This document shows positions 17,419-26,858 of a stretch of DNA of 44,692 nt, in pieces. The position numbers and the translations under genes are program-made. The notes under the pieces were generated by a model. That model ran no database searches. It was not told the origin of the DNA and saw nothing but the letters and a program-made list of their open reading frames with translations. The DNA is from Bremia lactucae (taxonomy: Eukaryota > Oomycota > Peronosporomycetes > Peronosporales > Peronosporaceae). Location: NCBI RefSeq assembly GCF_004359215.1, contig NC_090622.1:2545171-2589862 (forward strand), given 5' to 3'. How positions within the stretch are numbered: the first letter of the stretch is position 1; every line of letters starts with the position of its first letter.

Positions 17419-18600
17419 TTGATCCTTAAAATTCCTACGGATCCCTTCTATTCCTTGATTAAGGAATTTCAAGATATGGTATGTAATAATCCACCATCTG
17501 TTTTACCTCCGGATAGAGGTATTCGTCATGAAACTGCTGACTTGGTTCCGGCAACCAAATACTGTGTCACAAGACAATGGCCTTTACCAAGAGAGCAGTG
17601 TGACGTCATTGACGATTTTTCTCGTGCTAAGCACGAGGCTGGAATGGTACGAGAGAGCAAATCTCCTTATTCGACACCGACATTTTGTGTCAAAAAGCCA
17701 AATGGGTAATGGCGCGTTGCACATGCTTATAATAAGCTTGATGCTGTCACTATACCAGCACAAGCCCCATTCCTAGAAAGAAAGTTCTTCTAAACAATAT
17801 GGTGGGATGTACAATGTACAGTGCATTGGACTTAGTCGATGGTTACTACCAACTGCTGATGCAAGCTAGCGATATCCCGCTTACAGCAGTTAGTACCCCA
17901 AGCGGTATGTTATGGGAGTAATTGGTTATGCCACAAGGGCTTTTCAACGCCCCGGCAACAATGTAATCGTCTTCTTGTAAAAAAAAGTTCACAGTGCTAG
18001 GAATGGAGAGTCTGTATGACCTCATCCTAGGCATGCCATGGTTGGCAAATACCAACCATGGATAGACTGGCATACACGCACAGTTGCGAACTCTACGCAG
18101 GACACCGGAAAGGATGTGCTCCTGCGAGAGGCCTATGCAACTGATGTCGTGTCGAACACAGTTGAGGGTGCGTTGACGGGATGTCAAACGTCACCAATTA
18201 GTGACGCAAATTTTCCGCCCTCATCGAAGTTTATGCATAGACTTATTTCGATTTTGTACATAGTCGCGCGGAGCAGGGTCGTCGGATATGGAAAACCATT
18301 TAGACCATTTGCGAGCTGTGCTCGAGTGTATTCGCGCAAATAATTTGTATGCCACTGCATCTAAATGCATTTTTGGCGCAGCTGAAATTCATTTCTAGAA
18401 TGCTTCAATGATAGCGAGGCGTTAGAGCGGAACCCGCTAAGGTAAAAGCCATAGTAGATTGGCCGGTTCCTAAAACCAAAAGGATTTGCGTATGTGGTTG
18501 GGTCTCGCATATTATTTACACAAATATAGCGAAAATTACGCTGATATGGCTAGGCCATATCTAATCTCTTTAAAAAGTATACACAATGGTGCTGGACTAG
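17419..18600 (+). pseudogene. Reverse transcriptase relic, copy 1
   Basis: Recognisable are FYSLIKEFQDMVCNNPPSVL near 17450, a fingers segment ending SPYSTPTFCVKKPNG (stop at 17707), the palm motif SALDLVDGYYQLLMQ near 17823, and PQGLFNAPAT near 17935. The catalytic YFDD box is damaged: around 18240-18265 the sequence reads YFDFVHS where copy 2 has YFDDIFVHS, a 6-bp loss that removes the second Asp. A 227-bp insertion (17972-18198) also splits the domain. Confidence 0.9.
17972..18198 (+). repeat. 227-bp inserted protease fragment of another gypsy element
   Basis: Copy 2 (about 28030) and copy 3 (about 37186) both read AATCGTC-TAGTGACGC without interruption; copy 1 has about 227 bp at the dash. 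The insert encodes, in one frame, YDLILGMPWLANTNPWIDW, the C-terminal part of a retropepsin that is related to but different from the host's own (YDFILGMAWLEHHEPWIDW). It therefore arose after copies 1 and 3 separated. Confidence 0.85.
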
Positions 18601-18960
18601 CGCCGAAAATAATGCTTTCCGAGCAGTGAAGGATAGTCTTATCCACGCCCCGATTCTGGCACTGCCAAACTCGAACTGGCCTTTCAGTGTCGTCTGTGAC
18701 GCATCAGATTTTGCCATTGGCAGTGCTCTGTTACAAACAGATGTTGATGGGCATGAACGTGTTATTGCGTTCGAGTCTAGACAGCTTAAAGCTGTGGAAA
18801 AGTACTACCCAGTTCATGACCAAGGGTTACTTGCTATAAAGTATGCTCTCGTCAAATTCAGAGTTCATCTGCTCGGCTCTAAGCCGTTTGTGATAAATAC
18901 AGATCGCGTGTCATTACACACGGCGACTAAGTTGCCCCATCTCTCATAGAAAATGGCCCG
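18600..18960 (+). pseudogene. RNase H domain, copy 1
   Basis: A largely open stretch at 18626-18949 with VVCDASDFAIGSALLQ, the Ty3-type RNase H core carrying the first catalytic Asp, then VIAFESRQLKAVEKYYPVHD and INTDRVSLHTATKLPHLS. A TAG stop ends it where copy 2 has a Gln codon (LSQKMAR). Confidence 0.9.
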
Positions 18961-18989
18961 GTGGCTATCCTTTTTTTGCGGAATACAAC

Positions 18990-20275
18990 TTCGAAGTAAT
19001 GTATAAACCCGGCAAGCAAAATGCTTTGGCCGATGCGTTATCACGCAGGCCGGATTATGAGCTCTCTCAATTAACGACTATAATGTCGCCTATTACTGAA
19101 TTAATCCGTTCGGCTTACGCCATAGACGAACAGCGTGTAGCTCTGCTACGAGCTCTAAAGAACTCTGATTTGAGTATTCAATGGCCGGCATGTTTGCGTG
19201 CAAGGTTACATCGATATTCTATCGATAACGACCTGTTGCTCTATTGCACAGACACCGCGGACCCCCCGCGTGTCGTTGTACCTCATGATGAGGATTTGAA
19301 GTACCGAATCCTCTATGAGGCACACGATACTGTCCTTGCTGGTCATCACGGTAAGGATGAGGCCTACGGCTTTGCAAGCCAGATTTATTGGCGGCCGAAA
19401 CTTTATAAATGGGTCAGCACATATGTTCGCACATGCGAATTTGCCAACAGATTGAACCCTCGACGCATGCTGCTGCGCCACTGGCGAGCCTCCCGTCCCC
19501 ATAAATTGCTGGGAGTCCATTAGATAGGATTTTGTTTTCGGTCTACCGAAAGATTCAGCCGGTAACTCCGGTAAAGTGGTCTTTGTTAACCGATTGTGCA
19601 AAATGGCTCACTTAGCGGCCGTGTCGGATTCCATCGATGGGGACGGTACAGCTAAGCTGTTTATCGATCTCGTGTTTCGACAGCATGGTTTGCCAATGGC
19701 AATTGTCTCTGGTCGGGACCGCCGTTTCACGGGTAAATTTTGGAAATCAATTTTTCGAGTGCTTGGCACCAGATTGGATATGTCCACTGCGGACCATCCG
19801 CAGACCGATGGTTAAACTGAACGTGTCAATCGCGTCGCGTCACTGAAGACGTTTTACGCAGCGTGTGTGCTCAGACACCAAAGCGCTGGAGCTCAATGCT
19901 CCCAGTGTGGAGTTTGCGTTAAATAACGCTGTCCATGCCTCTACAGGCTATACTCCGTTCTATGTAAACGGTCTCACCCACCCACGCGTTCCATTAACGA
20001 TACCACTGCGTGGTTCAGTGCTTGGTGGGGGAGAATTAGCCGATAGGCTTGCTAATTTTAGCCCTGTTACCGTTCGGAAACAAGTAAGCGAGTTTCTCGC
20101 GACGCGATTTAGTGTCTTAAGACATGTCAGGGATACGATGGCTGATAGTTTAGACAAACAAAAAGAACAAGCAGACGCGAAAGGCAGAAGCTGTATTAAT
20201 TCTTATATGGTCGGAGACCGAGTTTTACTAAACGCTAAAAATCTACCTACCAGCTTGGTTTCCGCGGTCTTCTAG
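18990..20275 (+). pseudogene. Integrase relic, copy 1
   Basis: After the connection motif YKPGKQNALADALSRRP (about 19000) come a zinc-binding domain with its His pair but a damaged Cys pair (TCEFANRLNP where TCxxC is expected), then the DDE core. The first catalytic Asp is Asn (VFVNRLCKMAHL) and the second is Gly (SGRDRRFTG, against SDRDPRF in copy 2). A stop follows DHPQTDG, and the frame shifts before the distal part at 19865-20275. No strand transfer is possible. Confidence 0.9.
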
Positions 20276-20281
20276 ACCAAA

Positions 20282-20860
20282 TTGCGCCCGCGCTTTATTG
20301 GACCATTTACGGTCGTGGCCAAGAAGGGCCTAGCTTATACGCTAAACCTTCACAGCAAGCTGCGTACACACCCAGTGTTTTACGTTCGCTTGCTTAAGCC
20401 ATATCAGGACCCTTCCCACGTGGACTTGAAGGCGCTTGCGCCGAGACAGGCGGTCGTGCCGCAGATTGTGCATCCTCACCAGGATATCCAACTGGCTCTC
20501 TAAACGAGGCTGCTGACGCTCCAGCGTCGAAAGACGGTCTCGAACCGCCTCAAAAGAGCTCTCAACCCGAGCAAGGACCTCACGAAGAAGTTGCACTTCG
20601 TGCGGTAGAGCATCAAATGCTTCCGCCGAAATTTCGGTCCCCTCCCGCGCTGCTTGATGCGCGGGGGAACCTTCAATTTCATGTGGATAAACTTTTAAAG
20701 CGACTTCGTCGTGAGGGTCAATACCAGTATCTGGTGAAGTGGCTAGGGTACCCCTCTTCTGAAAACTCTTAGGAGTTCGAGGTACCTCTTCGGCAAGATT
20801 GCCCGTACGCCTTTGACGTTTTTGGGCGCCAAGATCAGTGTCAACTCGCGTCAAACGACA
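20282..20860 (+). pseudogene. Integrase C-terminus and chromodomain, copy 1
   Basis: PRFIGPFTVVAKKGLAYTLN and THPVFYVRLLKPY form the GPF/Y integrase end. After a Pro/Ala-rich linker comes the chromodomain (FHVDKLLKRLRREGQYQYLV, then KWLGYPSSENS). The Trp normally following ENS is a TAG stop at about 20770, a change shared by all three copies. Chromodomains direct integration to marked chromatin. Confidence 0.9.
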
Positions 20861-21820
20861 CTTCCCACCACTAAACGTGGGATTAGGTGGACCTATAGCC
20901 TCAGTGCGGCTTCGATGTATGGTTGTACGGTCAACCGAAGCACAAATTTATTGGCTAGGCCTTTCTTCGTTTTGTTGCATAAATGCCAACTGGCCTTTGG
21001 CCTGAAGCTTAGCGAAATCGAAGCGAAGCTTCCGTTCCAAACGAACATCACCTCTATCCGCAGGCTCTCTGATATTCCAGATGTTACGAAGTCGGCGGTC
21101 CTGGTGGACCCATTTCTAAATGAGACTTCATTTTCACTCCTTGTTTCGTTTGGAAACAAAACGATCGAAATTTCCCTGATGGAGGTCACCGAAGCCCCAC
21201 GGGCTTGATCACGTAAACGCGTCAGATACTGGCTTCGCGTCATTACCTTTGGCGTAAGGTATTGCTCATGAGGAGCGTCGCGGGCAGCGATCTCCTCCGG
21301 CGTCCTCACCGGGTCACCAGAGATCCAGATGGCCAGGCTATGACCCGCTATATCTTTAAGACGCTCGTCCGCACTAAGCGGAGTGAATCGATATTCACTA
21401 TGAGCTTTAGCTTTCGATATCTCGGCAGCTCGACGACGAGCTCTTTCCTCGATGAGGATTATCTGCTCTTGCTCTCAACAACGAGCACATTTGTAATGAT
21501 GTTGGACTCAGGGTCCCGTGTCCTGCTCAATGCAGTTAAGACATCAGCGGGGAACGGATTCGGGGCCCGCCGACGTTCATCCGGAGGAGAAGGCGTGAGC
21601 GAACGACGCTCTTTCTACTCCTCCTCTGATTGAGAGTGACTTTCAAAGTCCACCATTCCCTCATCGTCGAGGAAGGTGCTAAGAGTCTGTGACTCACGCT
21701 TGATTGCATTTAACAAAGGAATGAAAAACACAACCAAATGGTTAGCTGTTTAGGTTCCAACCTCAAAGAGATAATGAAGCGAATGTTGTCACTCGGTGTC
21801 AACAGTCTGATGGGGGAGGG
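20342..21820 (-). pseudogene. Antisense gag-like / coiled-coil reading frame, copy 1
   Basis: On the minus strand, from the 3' LTR inward, several fragments read like a Gag protein: SLTPSPPDERRRAPNPFPAD (about 21580), a helical block with RTPEEIAARDAPHEQYLTPK (21309 onward), then an open 170-codon frame (20854-20342) with a strong coiled coil (HEVQLLREVLARVESSFEAV). The last frame overlaps the plus-strand chromodomain. Stops interrupt the earlier parts. It may be gag of another element in reverse orientation, or an antisense gene carried by family A, since it is present in all three copies. Confidence 0.5.
21810..21820 (+). promoter_or_regulatory. Polypurine tract of copy 1
   Basis: ATGGGGGAGGG abuts the 3' LTR, where the second-strand primer forms in LTR retrotransposons. 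Identical at 31636-31646 and 40797-40807. Confidence 0.8.
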
Positions 21821-22304
21821 TGTAATGTGGCACACATCGGTTGGAGAACCGTTGTTGTGGTACATTTACATAATGGGTAAAATACCCTTTTATATAATTT
21901 TAAAATAGTTAGTTACTTAAATCCCATTTATTATGGGTAACAAATGTGGTCGCCGCCAGATGTAAATCTGGCGGCCAAAATATATTTTAATTAGCTAGGT
22001 AAGGTTTTAGATTTAATTAATCAAATAAAGTTCAGTTCCCCTTTTGATCTTAAAGCTTTTAAGTGCCTTCCTAAGGCTTGCGCATTGATCTGTAAGAGAT
22101 AGATGTCTTTCTAAGGTATATCCTCTTGGGCACTAGTTGCCACTTAATTACACGAATGCCTGAATCCCTTGAACTAGAATTCCTTAAGCTTTAATAGCGT
22201 GTACGACTCCCTGAGTTATTAAACCCGTTAGTTCAATAGAAGTAAGTGACTCTCTGAGTCTGAAAGTCTTCCTCTGACTTTAGGAGCGAGGTGGCTCCGC
22301 TACA
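21821..22304 (+). repeat. 3' LTR of chromovirus copy 1 (484 bp)
   Basis: Starts TGTAATGTGGCACACATCGG and ends GTGGCTCCGCTACA. Nearly identical to the LTRs at 31647 and 40808, differing by a few bases, but more diverged from its own 5' LTR. Carries the same 24-bp inverted repeat as the other family A LTRs, with a TGTAA loop region. Confidence 0.92.
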
Positions 22305-22350
22305 TATCACCTCCATCCGTCCTTGGAGTTGGTCTTGTTCCTTTGTGAGC

Positions 22351-22869
22351 TGTAACGAGATGTCCCGTCACATTAGTATCATATCCTATAAGAGAAATAA
22401 CAAAAATTAATTTCTTATAAGAGGAAATAAACAAAGAAGTAAATATCATTATTAGTTTTGTAGGCAGGCACGTCGTAATGCGGCCACGCTCTACTTAGAC
22501 ACACACCCTAGCACGTGTGCACTACCAAGTAAGAAGTAGTTTTCAGACTGATTTATATTTAATCGCATCAAATATATATACCTATTCTTACCAATCAAAA
22601 ATATCATCTCTGTAGATATAATAATATAAATTGCGAGCGTATCTTTTTAGATACCTCGCACAACGGATGACGCTAACCGTCATCACGGATAACGCTAGGC
22701 GTCATCCCTCCTAATGTGAACGCACCTAGGTGCATCACATACACAAGGGTTGGTCACAAATGTGAAGCATGCCCGATTATTGGATGGAATTACTTTATTT
22801 AGAAATTGACCATCCCCTTAAGTACTTAACGGCGACTATGTAGCATTTTGGCAACTTTAGCCCGTTACA
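22351..22869 (+). repeat. Family B LTR, block 1 (519 bp)
   Basis: Starts TGTAACGAGATGTCCC and ends CCCGTTACA, like the minus-strand LTR at 224-998 in reverse. It keeps degraded forms of that LTR's hairpins, for example GCGAGCGTATC / GATACCTCGC at about 22633-22658. The family B gag ATG is 133 bp downstream. Confidence 0.88.
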
Positions 22870-23001
22870 CCATCCCCTTTAAAAGAAAGAAGTTACATTC
22901 TAAAATTCGTCAGAGAGGAAGGAGGAAGTGGGATCTGCTTAACACGCCGCTAGTTCTCTCATTCACTCTAGCGACCTTTGTTTTCATACACGGCGCCAAA
23001 G

Positions 23002-24015
23002 ATGTCACCTAAAAGGGACCGCGTTGGTGGGTCGTCTGCGAAGATACACACTTAGCCTCGCGCTAATCGCACGCTCCGCGGTAACACGCCAGCAGCGTCC
23101 AATGCCTTAGTCGAAACGCCGACAGCTACTGTTGCTGTCGCCTTAACGGGGCTTAAGGATCCGACCCACTTCAACAGTGAGGATGTTGATTCGCCGCTCA
23201 TTGTCGACTACAATGAGTCGGCACCGTTGCCGTTACTCATAGTAGTGATTTGGACAACGAGCTCATGAGGAAGGATGATGGCGCATTATTGCCCAACCAA
23301 ACTTCTCTTATGGATTACATCATGGAGACAGCAACATTTACGAATGCTGTCTCGTCGTCTGCGCTGGATAGCGCAGCGACAGGTAATGAGTGCGCTGCCC
23401 ATAAAGGCGCAGCCGCTTCTCCGTTCGGTATAGCCACAACGCCTTATGCTCAGACCCTATCCATAATGGTTTTGACATAGAGGATTCTGAGCCTAAAGCT
23501 CCGTCGGCGACACGTGAATGTGCTCAGTCGGTGTCACGAGCCAGTCGTTAAGAACGTGGCTATGTGACGAGTGGCATACCAAAGATGCCCCATCCATCTA
23601 AATGGCCTGGTTTAAACCGGCCAAGAGCGTCGCTCCTAGAGCGCGCTCTACCAGACGCTCATAAATATTATGGCGTCTTTATATCATGGAAAGCTCAGGA
23701 AAAATTGCTTGGGCGTATTTTCCCGATCCCGATCGTGTTGTGTTCAAATAAAACGCCCGACCAGTAAGAGGCGGAATTCACGCACCGCATATATTCGCAT
23801 TCCGATGCGATAAAACAGCGGTCGCAGTGAATTAATTTCGCTCGCTTGCGTGTAAAGAAATCATGGGCGGTACTGTACCCCCTGTTTCTTCTCACTACGC
23901 TACTTCTGCTAGTCCATTTGAGACTAGCGAAGAGGCCTCAGCTGGTGCTCCTTTTCATAGGCAGTCACCAAGTAAATTCACCGTCTCCCTCATCTGATCG
24001 CCGCTAGACTCACAG
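23002..24015 (+). pseudogene. Family B gag relic, block 1
   Basis: Starts MSPKRDRVGGSSAKIHT and meets a TAG at codon 18 (23053). Further fragments are open in shifted frames at 23250-23480 (a segment with MDNELMRKDDGALLPNQTSL) and 23564-23767 (IPKMPHPSKWPGLNRPRASL). The 3' part resumes after a deletion and ends near the SRRHHR-type basic tail. No zinc knuckle is visible. Confidence 0.7.
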
Positions 24016-24049
24016 TCGGCGTCACCATCGTCTTCTTCGACGAATGGGG

Positions 24050-24528
24050 GTATGAGGCTCATTTGAGTCTACATACCGTTTCAGACGACCCACTTAAAAT
24101 ACGGCGCGTCTTTATATACGAGGGAAGGGTGAGCCTATAATTTGAGTCACCAACCTCTATTACCACCTTAAAGGGCCCAATGAAACGGTGCAACAACTTC
24201 GTAGTACCTCCAGGTAGTACAAAAATTGCATTTTTAGGTAGGGTAGCAATACTTAATAGTACTTTTTCACCCACTTTAAAGCGTTCGTTAATTTTGAGAC
24301 CATTTCGGTCAGCATATTCTTTTTGCTTGTCCTGTGCGCTTGCCATCTCGTCACGGACTTTTCGTGTGATGGCTAATCGCTTAATCAAAAAGCGTTGAGC
24401 CTCGCTCACGCTTTTAGCATCAAACTCGCCTATGATACCGCCGAGAGGTCGGTCATAGGACGTAGTTTTATTGACCACTGCTAAACTGGCAGGGTCACTA
24501 GGGAAAGTTCATGTCTTTAAGCTGATAG
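24050..24528 (-). pseudogene. Family C integrase C-terminal fragment, block 1
   Basis: On the minus strand, 24478-24059 is an open frame with SYDRPLGGIIGEFDAKSVSE, RKVRDEMASAQDKQKEYADR, the linker VGEKVLLSIATLPKNAIF and HRFIGPFKVV, the GPF/Y end of a gypsy integrase. It is related to but distinct from family A (which has KGRSCINSYMVGDRVLLNAK). It is cut by the LTR at 24529. Confidence 0.8.
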
Positions 24529-25013
24529 TGTAATGGGGCACACATCGGTTGGAGAACCGTTGTTGTGGTACATTTACTAAATGGGTAAAATACCCTTTAT
24601 CTAATTTTAAAATAGTTAGTTGCTTAAATCCCATTAAATATGGGCAATAATTATGTGGTCGCCGCCAGATATAAATCTGGGGCCGAAATCTATTTTAAAT
24701 TAGCTAGGGTAAGGTTTTTAGATTTAAATAATTAAATAAAGTGCAGTTCCTCATTGATCTTAAAGCGTTAAGTGCCTTCCTAAGGCTTGCGCATTGATTT
24801 GTAAGAGATAGAAGCCTTTCTAAGGTATATCCTCTTGGGCACTAGTTGCCACTTGGCTTTACGAACCCCTGAATCCCTTGAACTAGGATTCCTTAAGCTT
24901 TAATAGCATGTACGACTCCCAGAGTTGTTAAACCCATAAGCTCAATAGAACTAAGTGACTCTCTGAGTCTGAGAGTCTTTCTCTGACTTTAGGAGCGTGA
25001 TAGCTCCGCTACA
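24529..25013 (+). repeat. 5' LTR of chromovirus copy 2 (485 bp)
   Basis: Starts TGTAATGGGGCACACATCGG and ends GATAGCTCCGCTACA. Several substitutions separate it from the 3' LTR at 31647. The inverted repeat at about 24662 is broken here (GCCGCCAGAT against ATCTGGGGCC). A TGG-starting primer-binding site follows at 25016. Confidence 0.9.
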
Positions 25014-25071
25014 CCTGGTAGCACTCGTAGTCAACCTACGCCTGAGTCTTTACAAGACTTATTTTTTACGA

Positions 25072-26095
25072 CAGTGAAAGAGGTTCCAGAATTGTCAGAA
25101 GCGCAACGCGCCGCTTATGACAAGCTCAAAATCTTATTCGGGCTTGAGCACGTGGAATTTATTATTTCCCAGGGACCAGAGGTCCTGCATGCAAGGCTTG
25201 AAGCTTTCATGCGGTACAAAGCCTCCCTGATCGGTCAGGTACAGGACCCTTTAGCGGCATCTATGCCTACCCGGTACATCTCCGTACCTGACTCAGAGCC
25301 GAGGGCTCGCCCTCTAACTGTAAATGTAAAAAAAAATGAGGGAAAAGAGGGAGAAAATCTCCCTTTTTGAATTGAGCAAATGGAAATGTCCATTGATTAC
25401 GTCTTGTTCTTACCAGAAAGGCAAATGTGGCTATGGCCATGTCCAAACTTGGAGGTAGAGCCATAGAGTGGGCATTAATGTGCAGCACATCCATAAACGA
25501 CGCTTTCCCCTCATGGGATTCGCTGAAACAGCAAGTGACCAGCATGTTTGCACCGCCTGATCAGGCTTTTTGCATGCGAGCACGACTCCTAGCGACTCGG
25601 CAGGGTAAAAGAACCCTGGGGGTCTTTGTCCAGGAGTTGAGAACTCTCATTGCATCTATGCATCAAGACCCGGTGCAAGAGGCAATTGTAGTGACCTTTT
25701 TTATGGGGGGTCTCAATGAAGGCATTGCCCGGACGGAATTGTTCCGATCTCATCCGGCTACGTTCGAAGAGGCAGTTGCCATAGCGCTACGCGCCGACTT
25801 TGACTTTAAGTCTGCCCGCGTTAGCACGCCTGTTTACCGAACAAGCTCTTCGAGCACATGGGTTCCGTCTAATAGAGCGGAACCTATGTTTATAAGCCTC
25901 GTTGAGGAAGGAGAAGAGGCTCTTCAAGCTGTGGAACAGCATAAGACCATCCGTAGATGTTATGTGCGCGAATGCACGAAACATTTACGCCCTGCCTGCC
26001 CACTTCGAAATTTGCGTAAAGCCCGAAAGAGCTCCAACTCCGACCTATACCAGAGATCTGGTACGGTGCGGGGAAACGTCGATACCCAGTAGATG
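25072..26095 (+). pseudogene. Gag, chromovirus copy 2
   Basis: Two long open pieces: 25074-25370 ([20 protein letters not shown] onward) and 25427-26092 (221 codons), split by a stop near 25368 and a frameshift. The second piece contains a capsid-like core typical of Ty3/gypsy gag (SWDSLKQQVTSMFAPPDQAF, then GVFVQELRTLIASMHQDPVQ) and ends with a degenerate zinc knuckle (CYVRECTKHLRPACPL, where one Cys is now Arg or shifted). Confidence 0.85.
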
Positions 26096-26204
26096 CGGGG
26101 CGCCCTTCTGGGGAAGACCTAGGCTCGGTTAAACCTCAAGGAGGTGAGAATAAATAGAACCTTGCCCCAATTAGCTTGGTGCTCATTTCGATTGTAAAGG
26201 GCTT

Positions 26205-26710
26205 TGGTAAGCCGTGGTCAATTTTAATTGACTCAGGAGTGTCTTGCAATTATGCTCGACGCCTTTCTATTGAGGGAAATCAACAATACGTGGAGGTACT
26301 TAGAGCGCATGGAGATAATACAATAACACTGTTTGCTTAGGGACAGGGACTCGGGTCACTGTTCCCAAAGTTCCATTGAACTTAGGTATAAAGTTTCTGG
26401 ACTTTGACAGTATGGAACGCTGTCTCGTCCTTGATTTGGATTCGAGATATGATCTCATTTGTTGCCTAGCAAAGGTGGGTCCATGACTCTCCAAAACTTT
26501 GCTAGGAATATTGCGCGTGGCGCCTAAGGTCTTAGACTTCCAATTGATCCACGGTCAGGGGAGTGAAGACAGTAAAATGTCTCATCTCGCCCCTGAAAAG
26601 AAGCCGTGGCTTTTGCCAGAAAGGCTTATCAATAGCTTGTCTGGAGAAGCTACTCCTCACAATAAATATTACTAATTCGGTTCATGATGTTCTAGCCAGG
26701 CCATACCAAG
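26205..26710 (+). pseudogene. Protease relic of copy 2 containing a local inversion
   Basis: The active-site part is in place (SILIDSGVSCNYARR, about 26220-26260). From about 26460 to 26710 the rest of the domain lies in reverse orientation: the reverse complement reads GMAWLEHHEP and PWINWKSKT, matching 16110-16230 of copy 1. Between these two motifs there are also about 125 bp not found in copy 1 (about 26555-26680). Confidence 0.8.
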
Positions 26711-26858
26711 AATGAGTCTGTCACTGTTTTAGACATTGGCATGTCTGAGTTAATAAACTCTAATGTTAAAAACATTAATTTTGAGCCCGACTGAGCAGAA
26801 ATAAGTAAAACGGCACGTACTTCGTCGAGTAACACTCGCTATACTAACGATTCACTAA

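Larger units (their letters stand above)
14155..22304 (+). mobile_element. Chromovirus (Ty3/gypsy) family A, copy 1, decayed, LTR to LTR
   Basis: Order: 5' LTR, primer-binding site, gag, protease, spacer, reverse transcriptase, RNase H, integrase, chromodomain, antisense segment, polypurine tract, 3' LTR. The protease-RT-RNase H-integrase order with a C-terminal chromodomain defines the chromovirus branch of Ty3/gypsy. Stops and frameshifts occur throughout, and the reverse transcriptase and integrase have lost catalytic residues, so it cannot move by itself. The two LTRs differ by an indel of about 33 bp and many substitutions, which indicates an old insertion. The flanks (AGAC before, TATCA after) do not match, so no target-site duplication is seen. 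Confidence 0.9.
22305..24528 (+). mobile_element. Family B/C block 1 (LTR, dead gag +, pol fragment -)
   Basis: A 46-bp spacer, a family B LTR, a decayed gag on the plus strand, then a minus-strand integrase fragment that is cut at 24528 by the 5' LTR of chromovirus copy 2. Compared with block 2 (32132 onward) it has lost about 470 bp of gag (junction near 23965) and most of pol. The spacer, read on the minus strand, encodes LTKEQDQLQGRMEV, a possible further gag scrap. Confidence 0.75.

Noticed and set aside
20813..21633. Plus-strand frames of 131 and 123 codons after the chromodomain, in all copies
   Set aside because: No recognisable content; the opposite strand of the same stretch looks like gag. 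They are probably chance openings in recently duplicated DNA.
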